Shown: positions 32,238 through 41,172 of the stretch, piece after piece
How the letters are laid out: every line of letters starts with the position of its first letter
Numbering within the stretch: the first letter of the stretch is position 1
NCBI GenBank assembly: GCA_037962975.1
Contig: CM075675.1
Span: 105,375,218 to 105,439,217, forward strand
Source of the DNA: Clitoria ternatea
Lineage: Eukaryota > Streptophyta > Magnoliopsida > Fabales > Fabaceae
Reading direction: 5' to 3'
Length of the DNA: 64,000 bases
Program-made: the position numbers and the translations under genes
Notes under the pieces: generated by a model
Seen by the model: only the letters and a program-made list of their open reading frames with translations
What the model was told of the DNA's origin: nothing
The model's database searches: none

Positions 32238-33085
32238 AGAAAATAAAAGGAGGGGTAGACCCTTTGATTGACAGGAAACTAAAAGGAGGGGTTGACCCTT
32301 CGATTGACAGGAAAGTAAAAGGTGGGGTTGACCCTTCGATTGACAGAGAAGTAAAAAGGTGGGGTTGACCCTTCGATTGACAGAGAAGTAAAAAGGTGGG
32401 GTTGACCCTTCGATTGACAGGAAAGTTAAAGGTGGAGTTGACCCTTCGATTGACAGGAAAGTAAAAGGTGGGGTTGACCCTTCGATTGATAAGAAAGTAA
32501 AAGGTGGGGTTGACTCTTCGATTGACAAGAAAGTAAAAGGTGGGATTGACCTTTCGATTGATAGAAAACTAAAAGGTGGGGTTGACCCTTGGTTGATAGG
32601 AAAATAAAAGATTGAGGTTGACCCTCGATTGACAGAAATGTAAAAGGTGGGGTTGACCCTTCGATTGACAGGAAAGTAAAAGGTGGGGTTGACCCTTCGA
32701 TTGACAGGAAAGTAAAAGGTGGGGTTGACCCTTCGGTTGACAGAAATGTAAAAGGTGGGGTTGACCCTTCGATTGACAGAAAAGTAAAAGGTGGGGTTGA
32801 CCCTTCGATTGACAGGAAAGTAAAAGGTGGGGTTGACCCTTCGATTGACAGGAAAGTAAAAGGTGGGGTTGACCCTTCGATTGACAGGAAAGTAACAGGT
32901 GGGGTTGACCCTTCGATTGACAGGAAAGTAAAAGGTGGGGTTGACCCTTCGATTGACAGGAAAGTAAAAGGTGGGGTTGACCCTTCGATTGACAGAAAAG
33001 TAAAAGGTGGGGTTGACCCTTCGATTGACAGAAAAGTAAAAGGTGAGGTTGACCCTTCGATTGACAGGAAAGTAAAAGGTAGGGT
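32238..33085 (-). repeat. 36-bp tandem array in 3' region
   Basis: About 23 copies of a 36-bp unit (AAAAGGTGGGGTTGACCCTT plus CGATTGACAGGAAAGT on the + strand). In element sense it reads AAGGGTCAACCCCACC ... TTTCCTGTCAATCG and aligns with the 35-nt half-units of the + element's 70-bp array. Because 36 is a multiple of 3, the minus strand reads as a 12-residue peptide repeat; this is not evidence of a gene. Confidence 0.92.
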
Positions 33086-33107
33086 TCTGCCCCCATGATC
33101 TAAAGTG

Positions 33108-33530
33108 GAAGAGACCTGGGGTGGTGCCCCAGTTTGAGTTGTTTGGAGATTCGGGGTACTACCCCTTGACTTGACTGAAAGTGGAAGAGACCTGGGGTGA
33201 TGCCCCAGTTTGAGTTGTTTGGAGATTCGGGGTACTACCCCTTGACTTGACTGAAAGTGGAAGAGACCTGGGGTGATGCCCCAGTTTGAGTTGTTTGGAA
33301 ATTTGGGGTACTGCCCCTTAACTTGACTGAAAGTGGAAGAGACCTGGGGTGATGCCCCAGTTTGAGTTGTTTGGAACTTCAGGGTACTGCCCCTTGACTT
33401 GACTGAAAGTGGAAGAGACCTGGGGTGATGCCCCAGTTTGAGTTGTTTGGAAAATCGGGGTACTGCCCCTTGACTTGACTGAAAGTGGAAGAGACCTGGG
33501 GTGATGCCCTAGTTTGAGTGTACGATGAGT
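33108..33530 (-). repeat. 76-bp tandem array in 3' region
   Basis: About 5.5 copies with starts at 33,108, 33,184 and every 76 bp after. Each unit has two pairing segments, CTGGGGTGATGCCCCAG and GGGGTACTACCCC, so it is a dimer of a monomer of about 38 nt. The element-sense words CAAACTGGGGCATC also occur at about 10,565 in the + element. Confidence 0.9.
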
Positions 33531-33960
33531 GCTATTTTGGTGATGAGGAACTTATTGGGGAAGAAAAGCCAAGTGGAGTCCGCTTTTGGATTGTGATTCC
33601 ACCGGGGGGGAGGAGCTGGTAGGAGTCTTCCTCGGGTTTATGGTTCCATTGGGGAAGAGGTCTTAATTGGTGCTAATTTCTGATAATCGTGGTTCCACTG
33701 GGGATGAGGAGCCTAGAGAAGCTTTCTTAGTTGTAGCCCAACCAAGAACAGAGGTTCAGTTGAAGTCTTTATCCCTAGATTACAGTTCTACTAGGGGAAT
33801 AGACTCATCCTAAGTCTGATTGTGGCTCCGCTAGGAGGGAGACCTAGAACTAGATGAAGCTTATTTCTGGATTGCAGTCTTACTGGGGGAAGGACCTAAT
33901 CTGACTTGTAGGCTCACTGAGGGGAGAGTTGCGGGATGCTCTGAGTTCTTCTAAGCCTGT
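33531..33960 (-). repeat. Degenerate repeats with a primer-site-like word
   Basis: Seven or so diverged units of about 55-65 bp built around GGTTCCACTGGGGA(T/A)GAGG and variants (33,596; 33,643; 33,691; 33,780; 33,825; 33,878; 33,920). TCCACTGGGGA at 33,694-33,704 is the reverse complement of TCCCCAGTGGA, the sense-strand word also found in the + element's 3' region. Confidence 0.6.
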
Positions 33961-34555
33961 TTGTTACAACAACCTGCAGAAAAAGGGTGAGTAGCACAGA
34001 GATAAGTTTAAAAACTGGGTAGTTCCTGTGAAACCTTGACCCTTAGGATAACTCATGGACAGAGGAGAATAAACGAGACAATCATAGCTTTGGAGCACGC
34101 GCCGGGCTGGATCTTTGTGATGATTGCCCAAGTAATGGTCGAGTAGTAGGAGCATCTTGTCCCTCCACGACTTTAAATGTTCATCATTCTTTTATTTATT
34201 TTGTTAAAAACACAATGTTTTATCAGATCAATGCAATTTATAACACGTATCGAAAAAGGATGAATTTTATTCATGTATGTCAAACAGAATACAGAGAATG
34301 GATAAAGGGGAAAATAGATGGGATGGAATGAAGTTACATAGGGCAGGTCAAGGCCAGGAGAAACAGGGAAGGTTCAAGGATCCTCCAGTGAATTCCTGAG
34401 ACTAGTGAGAATCTCAATCCCACGTCATGACCTCAAGCACACCGTTCAACTCTGCCTTCGAGAGGGTAGTTTAACCGTGGTTCACATGCCTCAGTTTGTA
34501 TTGGAAACTTTAGTCAGAGGTCTTAGTCATATTACCAGAAATTTGACCCTAATTT

Positions 34556-34650
34556 TTTCCTGCGTCGCCCTTTCGGGTTTTCAATTCATCGGGTCGCTCT
34601 AACTTTTGCCTAGGCTGCCCTTTCAGGTTTTCAGCCTAGCGAGCTTTTCT
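34556..34650 (-). ncRNA. Conserved double stem-loop after the pol position
   Basis: On the minus strand, GCTAGGCTGAAAACC...GGGCAGCCTAGGCAAAA is followed by TTAGAGCG and a second GAAAACCCGAAAGGGC hairpin. It matches 9,689-9,770 of the + element in order and spacing. It survives here although pol is gone, suggesting a cis-acting RNA role such as export, packaging or stability (inference). Confidence 0.4.
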
Positions 34651-35376
34651 CTTTCTTTATAAAGTGTTCTTGTTTATTTTTGGTTGCATCCCTTACAGTA
34701 AAAAGTTGAAACTGATCATACTCCAGTTGAGTCTGCCAAACATTTTCCAAATTTAGTTTGATCCTTTGGGGAACTGATGTCACTTCAAATAGGAGACTCT
34801 ACTCCTATGCCATGTACCCAATGAAATATTGGTGAGTCTTTTGGCATCGATGAGAGGGAATTACTTTGGATCATCATTCTGGCCTCTCTTTTTTTTTTGT
34901 TTTCTGGGTTTTTTCTTTTTCATTTTTGATTTTTTTGTTTTTTTGTTTTTGTTTTTTTTTTGTTTTTTTTGTTTTATTCCATTTTTTATCCCCTTGATGA
35001 TGCAATGACTCAATCTAATAGACTATTTCCTTGGTTACATGAGCATGAGGAATAGCATACCTTTTAAGGTTGAGGTGTTGATGATGACAAGAATGCAAGT
35101 TCTTGGTCTAGTGACATTCATTCCCCCAATACAGAAAATGACAGCTTGCTTGATGATCTGGACGTAACCAGCTTTCCCTGCTTGGTATGTGCATTGGACT
35201 TCGAGCTTGGCTCTACTTTTTATTTTTTCATTTTTTTTATTTTTTTTATTTTTTGTGTTTTTTTTTGCAAAGTCTTCCTCAGTTGTGTCTACATTTATAG
35301 ACATAAGCAATTTCCCCCTATTTATGCTGGTAACTGTTGAGGTTTCCTTAAATGATTGGCCTACCACTTGTCCAAT
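34651..35376 (-). other. Unmatched filler where pol should be
   Basis: About 730 bp with no visible similarity to the + element's pol. It includes a T-rich stretch at 34,888-34,985 and an A/T-rich stretch near 35,215-35,275. Frames such as 35,367-35,035 are open but low in complexity and not recognised. It could be captured or rearranged DNA filling the pol deletion. Confidence 0.4.
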
Positions 35377-35611
35377 TCAGGATTTGCCCATATTGTCATT
35401 CCATGCCTTCTGATAGGTTGCCCCTGTGATTCCTTCAATTGTTCTTGACTTAGGGGTATACCCATCTTGATCCTCTTGTTCTAACAATCTTATAAACATG
35501 GATAGTGGCTCGTAGGTTTCCCTACCTCCTTCGTCGGCATAGTCGACTGGGTGATCGAAATCGTGAAGCAGGATTATGATTTCACTAGTCTCAAGAGGAT
35601 CATTTTCGGAT
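35377..35611 (-). pseudogene. Remnant of the pol N-terminus after the Ogre intron
   Basis: The intron acceptor TTGCAG ends at 35,612 and is followed by ATCCGAAA, as at 6,224 in the + element. The acidic leader (LLHDFD ... RLLEQED) matches the start of pol, then diverges at about 35,440 and ends in a stop. RT and everything downstream is missing. The donor is changed: the position equal to GTAATC in the + element reads ATGATT here, so this intron may no longer splice. Confidence 0.65.
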
Positions 35612-35836
35612 CTGCAATTCAGCGCGTTATAGCAAATAAAAAGAGGAACAAGCAAGTAAAGAAATTGAATCAAAGCAAGGATAAAAGGATGATTTTTTTT
35701 TTGAATTTCGATACGCATTTATTGATTGACTGGTAAAATAAGTTTTTTTTCGCCCTTATTACATGAAAAGTCCCAGAGCCTTAGGCATAGCAGAGGGATA
35801 ATCAAGACATTAAGGCAATGACAAATTTTTGGCGAA

Positions 35837-37903
35837 TCATTTAAGAATCGTAGGGAGTTCGACAGCCTCCCAATCACTGAACTTTTGGCCCGGCGGGCAA
35901 GCGGCCACCGAATCAGCATTATCATCAAAACCGTCTTCAATATCGGCCACCACGGCATTAATTTCCGAACTTCCATGATTGGGCAGGGGATTTGTGGTCA
36001 CGTTAGGGCTTCCTTCCCGAAAATTAATCCAGTCGGCTTTGATCAAATCTCTCACTTTATATTTTAAAACCATGCAATTTTCTATAGAATGCCCTGGTGC
36101 CCCAGCATGGTAATCACAACGAGCGTTAGGATCATACCCCCTTGGGTAAGGAGGTTGCATTGGCCTCGAGGGGCACGGAGCCACCAGACCTTTCTGAATG
36201 AGGAGTGGTAAAAGCTCGGTATATGTTATTGGGATGGGATCAAACTGCACAGGGGTGCGTTCATTGTCGGGTCTCATTGCATTTTGATTGGGAATGGGTG
36301 GTTGAATCACTTGTTGTGGGTGGTGGTATGGCATGGGTCGCAGCCCGGACGCTCTTACCATGGGTGGATGGAGATGGGGAGTATAAGCTGTCGGGCTATG
36401 AGTGGCGGCGGCCACATAAGGATTGGGAGCTTGAATCGTGGTAGGGATGAATGGTCTTGGCAGAGCCATCCTTTGATCAGAAGAGATGGAATTAGTTTCC
36501 CCGTCTTTTCTCCTACCATCACCAGGTGCTGGCTTCCTTGTCGTGCTTGCCCCAGATGGGCCCCAGGTGATCTTTCCCGTTCGTATTCCACTCTCTACCC
36601 TTTCCCCGATAGTCACAATGTCAGAGAAGTTAGATGAAACACTACCAATCATCTTGCCATAGAAGGGTGATGGGAGCGTATCGATGAACATCGCGACTAT
36701 CTCTTTTTCTGACAGTGGTGGGTCCACTTGCGCAGCTGTTTCTCGCCAACGTTGGGCATACTCCTTGAATGTTTCATTATCTTTCTTCACCATGTTCTGT
36801 AATTGAACTCTGTTCGGTGCCATATCCATATTATATTTGTATTGCCTAATGAAAGCATCTGCCAAGTCATTCCAACATCGAATATGGTTTCGGTCAAGGT
36901 GTGCGTACCAGGTGAGGGCGGCCCCAGCCAGACTATCTTGGAAGCAATGGATCAACAATTGGTCATTAGAAGAATAGGATGTCATCTTTCGGCAGTACAT
37001 CGTGAGATGATTCTTTGGACAAGTCATTCCCCGATATTTGTCAAAGTCTGGCATTTTAAATTTGGGCAGGAGGACCACGTCTGTGACCAGACATAGCTCA
37101 GAAGCATTTATCCGCCCAAAACCGCCAGTGCCCTCCATCATTCTCAAGCGTTCCTCCAAGATTTCTATCTTTCCCTTTTGGGGAGCCGCGATCATACGGG
37201 TTGCATCTTGGGGATTGGCCGCGTAGGGGGTCGTGTACCCATACGGGTAGCCGTGTGGCTGATTGAACGGAACGGATGCGTAGCGCTGGTTCATTAGGCC
37301 TGCATTTAGCGAGGGACCCTGGGGTTGGGCTATAGCTTGTGCGGTGTGAGCCGGCTGGGTCATCGGGGCCTGCATGTTTTGGGTTTGTGCATTGTAGGTC
37401 GGTTGGGCCGTTTGGGCTTGTGTGTTTTGGGCTTGATAGGCCTGCGGGTCACGGAGTGGTGGCACACTTGGCTGGGCGGGGTGTGAAGCATGAGGATTTG
37501 CAGTTTGCTGGTTGTAAGTATCTTGTTGATTAGCGAGCGGGGGATAGTATCCCTGTGGTAGGCCATAGGGTGGAAAAGGTATTGGGTTGCCGTCGGGGCC
37601 GACAAACGTGTGTTGTTGTGCATGGTACTGGCCATAAGGCGGCTGAGATTCAATGGCAGGGTTAGGTCTTACGACATTAAGGGTGAGTGGAGGTGTTGTT
37701 GAGTTATGGAATTGGACCCTTGCTGGGCCAAAACCGGGAGGATGTGGCGGCGTGGAAGGCTGCTGTTGGGCGTCCTCAGCACCTGCAGAGGAGTCTCCTT
37801 CTGTGTGTCTCTTCTCCAAAAGTCTAGTTAATTCTTCCACCCGTTCTTTCAGCTGATTGAACTCAGTTCTAAAGTCTCCGTTCCTAGTTTCTTCCTCAGC
37901 CAT
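35837..37903 (-). CDS. gag: Gag protein of the Ogre relative, protease deleted
   Basis: 688 residues from the first ATG (37,903). Same layout as the + element's gag: N-terminal coiled coil, Gln/Pro-rich linker (longer and more repetitive here), gag domain (LTWYAHLDRN, FKEYAQRWRE), and a zinc knuckle with CX2HX5HX4C spacing at about 36,120. After INAV the protein jumps directly to the segment PGQKFSDWEAVELP, which corresponds to the very end of gag-pro at about 5,965-6,020. The protease and G-patch part (about 1.6 kb) is therefore removed without breaking the frame. The frame is open throughout, so this copy could still make Gag. Codons before the ATG (from 37,950) are also conserved, as in the + element. 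Confidence 0.85.
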   Translation of the reverse strand: MAEEETRNGDFRTEFNQLKERVEELTRLLEKRHTEGDSSAGAEDAQQQPSTPPHPPGFGPARVQFHNSTTPPLTLNVVRPNPAIESQPPYGQYHAQQHTFVGPDGNPIPFPPYGLPQGYYPPLANQQDTYNQQTANPHASHPAQPSVPPLRDPQAYQAQNTQAQTAQPTYNAQTQNMQAPMTQPAHTAQAIAQPQGPSLNAGLMNQRYASVPFNQPHGYPYGYTTPYAANPQDATRMIAAPQKGKIEILEERLRMMEGTGGFGRINASELCLVTDVVLLPKFKMPDFDKYRGMTCPKNHLTMYCRKMTSYSSNDQLLIHCFQDSLAGAALTWYAHLDRNHIRCWNDLADAFIRQYKYNMDMAPNRVQLQNMVKKDNETFKEYAQRWRETAAQVDPPLSEKEIVAMFIDTLPSPFYGKMIGSVSSNFSDIVTIGERVESGIRTGKITWGPSGASTTRKPAPGDGRRKDGETNSISSDQRMALPRPFIPTTIQAPNPYVAAATHSPTAYTPHLHPPMVRASGLRPMPYHHPQQVIQPPIPNQNAMRPDNERTPVQFDPIPITYTELLPLLIQKGLVAPCPSRPMQPPYPRGYDPNARCDYHAGAPGHSIENCMVLKYKVRDLIKADWINFREGSPNVTTNPLPNHGSSEINAVVADIEDGFDDNADSVAACPPGQKFSDWEAVELPTILK

Positions 37904-38224
37904 GAGTCTCTTTTGGAGTCGGGTCTGGTAAGGATGCCTACCCGTGACGTCTTTTGAAAAAGAAAACAAAAATTCATTAAAAAGAAAAACATGCTTAGTA
38001 AATAAAACAAGGTGATAAAGAGAGTGTAAACCAAAATTATGCGAGAAGCGATTCGGAACTTGTCGACTATCCTTCGACTGTTCCTCAGAACGTCACGTTC
38101 AAAAGTACTAAGTACGCGATAAATAGAAATTAACACGAGATAGTTTTGGAGACAAAAGATCCTTTCATTCTGAGATACCACAAAGTGCATAACTGTTAAG
38201 CTTGTTACATTATCAGAAAATAAA

Positions 38225-40165
38225 TCAGCCGTTCCTAGCTCGGGCAATCATGGCCCTCATCTCACAAAGCCTTTTCCTACAATAGTCCAGGAAGGTTACA
38301 ATGTCCTTTGGGGTAGTAAGGGGATTAACCATCTCCTCGGCCTGCTTGAGTAGCCATGGAAGGTCTTCTAGAGTCCCATTGGCCAAATACGCCAGGTGGG
38401 CGAAGCGGTTCATCCATGAATGAATGACTTCGTCCTGCTGTGTTGTTTTGGCCTCCAAGGTACGTATAGCCTCCTGACAGTCTTGCTCTATTTCCATGGC
38501 ATGTTGACGCTCGCCATTTATTTCATGTTGGCAAGCTTCTATCACCTCGTTGAGTTGACGCTCCACCCTGTGAATTTGTGACTGTAATAATTCTTTTTGC
38601 ACCAGGGCGCTTCGCTCATTCTCCTTGGCCTTTGCCAACATATCCCTCAGAAGCTGTTTATCAGCTAGAATGGTGTCCCTCTGACGACTCTTCATTTTCA
38701 GTTGCGAGTTGGCCGCTCGGAGGCATTGGTCTTGTTTTCTTATATGATCCCTTTCAGCTTTTCGCTTCTTCCCTACCTTTTTGATGGTTCGCTTGCTTTC
38801 TAAGTTCTCCCTTTTCTGAAGGTCACATTCTTATTGAGACTTCAGTAATTCTTCTTCTAGCTTTTTGTTTCTTGCAGTCAGTTCTTCTATCTTGACTCTC
38901 ATGGCTTTTGTTACTTCATCTTCAAAGATGGGCCGGGGAATAGGTGCGCTTGTTGGGAGATAGGAGGGACCCCTGAATGGCAGCTTGACTATGGATACCC
39001 TATTTAGGACCCACTGATGATATTCCTCTTTTACAGCATGGCTTCGGACCCCTAACTCTTTTCCTTTCTTGTGTACTTTCTTCCAAGCCTCCGCTATGTT
39101 CCGAACGGCAGAGGTGTAGTCCTCTTTGGCATAGTAGAAAACAAAGGGAGTGAGCGACTCCTCGTCAGGTGGCCCGAGCAGTGGGTAGGCTAGCTGGCGC
39201 TTGGCGATGATAGGGTTATAATTGATGCATCCCTGAGTGCCCATGATGGGAACATTCGGGTGGTTTCCACAGTGGTGGATTATGCTGTCAACTTTCAACC
39301 AATGCGGATACCATCTTACCTTTTCAGCTGTGAGTCCCACCAGATGATTGGCCCATTCACGCCCATTGTTTGTCGCTAACTGGCACGACTTCAGATCAGA
39401 CACAGGGCAGTCAACTTTGCCGACTTGGTTAAAGACATGTGACGTAAGCCACACATATAAAGCTGGCAGGCAACAGATGATCCTTTTCCCACCTTGTGTA
39501 TGGCAGAAGTCCATAGTGCAGTAGACATTCGCCAAAATAGCAGAGACAGGGTTTTCCAATTTGAATTTTCAAGCTAGGAAGACGCCAATAGCCTCGTAGT
39601 CCACATAATTGTCTATGTTTGGGAATAACACGACGCCATAAATAGTAAGAGCCAAAGTGTCCATGAAGGTATCCCAATCTTCTTTTTCAGCTAGAAAGTG
39701 CATGTGTTTCTCAAGGTACTCCCGAGCAAACCCTGGGGTCTGATTTCTGCTTAATTGTGCCCCTTTCAACACCTCTGGGCCGATTTTTAAGACACGAGCA
39801 ACAGAAGCGATATTTGCTTGATGCTCCAGATGACGGTAAGGCGTTTGTCCTTCTAGAGGCATCCCCAAAATCCACTTAAATTCCTCAATAGACGGAGCTA
39901 ACTGGAAATCCTGAAATGTGAAACAGCGAAGAGGTGGGTCATAAAACTGAGACAATGCGGTGATCGCCTCAACTTGTACTTCGACTTCCAACAACTTCAA
40001 AATCTTTCCATATTTCCGAGCGAAAGCCATCTTTTGAGTCAAATTCAATTTCTCACCCAGTGCCTGTAAACTAGCTGTGTCGACCTTCTTTGCCTTAACA
40101 TGCAGTAGCTTTCTCAACTCAGTTACACTTGTATCACAACTACCTGACCCCATGTTAATTTCCAT
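38225..40165 (-). pseudogene. ORF1 of the Ogre relative with two in-frame stops
   Basis: Collinear with ORF1 at 224-2149 (646 codons against 641), with no frame shift. Two nonsense codons interrupt it: TGA at 39,571-39,569, where the + element has CGC (Arg), and TAA at 38,833-38,831, where the + element has CAA (Gln). The DUF7745-like domain (FYDPPLRCFTF, DFQLAPSIEEF) lies mostly before the first stop, and the coiled coil spans the second. A splice acceptor-like TTCTTGCAG ends at 40,205, upstream of the ATG, as in the + copy. Function unknown. Confidence 0.8.
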
Positions 40166-41152
40166 TTTTCACTCGAAGATATTCGCCTAGCTCTGAATAG
40201 CTTCCTGCAAGAACACAAAGGAAGTGAAATCAGTCATTGGTAAAGGACGTGTTTCGTAAATCGATACTCCCTTAGCAACTTTTGGAAAACAATTTTATAA
40301 TCAGGAAGTAACGATTGAGAAAATTCGTGACAAATCGAGAGCCCTGTGGGTTACGGACCTTCCGATCGTCATCAACTCTTTTTTTTTGGACTTTTTTTTT
40401 GACGACGCAGAAATCCCATAACTCAGGACCCAAAGACTTTAATGAAACGAAATGACTGTTTGCCCAATCAAAGGATCACTAGTTTTTTTTAAAAAAAAGA
40501 AGCAATCCTTTGAACGGGTAAGTGGCCCAACAATTTGGATTAAAAGGGAGAGCGAGAAGGAGAAAAGGTATAGGAAGAGTCCGCCCCTTGTGGCCTAAAA
40601 TGGGTTTTTCTGAAGGCCTTCTATCGGTTCTAGGGCTTATCTAACAGTGACATCTCACGATAGGTGGCTTGCACTACTGTCTAAAGGTCACTAGAGCCAA
40701 GATCCTACTTATGATGTTGACCACAACAATAGGAAGTCTACTAGGTGTGGGCATCATAAATAAGTCAAACTCTAGCTGAGGTTCTCACGATAGCCAGACA
40801 GGAAGTACATCCCAAATGACACCGCTACCAACCTCCCCTAATCTTAAATTTTATTTGGGCCCGGGTACAGGGTCCCGCTCAAAAGTGTGTGCAAATTGTG
40901 AGTGTAGTGTGTGAAAGGGGCGTCCAATACCTTTACCTTACCAATCCTTCACAAAGAACAAACACAATACAATAAAACAGAGTCGTCTACCCTAGGGTTC
41001 AACAACATACAGACATAACAAAACATAGATGACAAAATATAAACAGAAACCATATACAAATATTGACAAAAAATAAAATAAAGGAAGAAGTTAAGTAATT
41101 AACAGGCTATTTAAAATATGTGCTATCAATTTGATTGGCTTGACTCTCTAAG

Positions 41153-41170
41153 TCCCCAGTGGAGTCGCCA
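41153..41170 (-). promoter_or_regulatory. Primer binding site
   Basis: TGGCGACTCCACTGGGGA on the minus strand, two bases after the LTR end (GCGACA, then GA). This is the form typical of Ogre/Tat elements and is usually assigned to tRNA-Arg (from memory). A related GGTGGCGACTCCCTGTTT lies inside the LTR at about 41,225-41,242. Confidence 0.8.
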
Positions 41171-41172
41171 TC

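Noticed and set aside
32229..33096. Minus-strand frames of 99 and 175 codons with a 12-residue repeat
   Set aside because: Caused by the 36-bp array, whose period is a multiple of three; non-coding 3' region of the retrotransposon.
10997..33530. Regular repeats resembling a CRISPR array
   Set aside because: Direct tandem repeats without unique spacers, in a plant nuclear genome; no cas genes.
37339..37856. Plus-strand frames opposite gag
   Set aside because: Antisense shadows of the Gln/Pro-rich gag linker.
41153..41170. Possible tRNA gene fragment
   Set aside because: Only the 18-base 3'-end complement is present next to an LTR end; it is a primer binding site.
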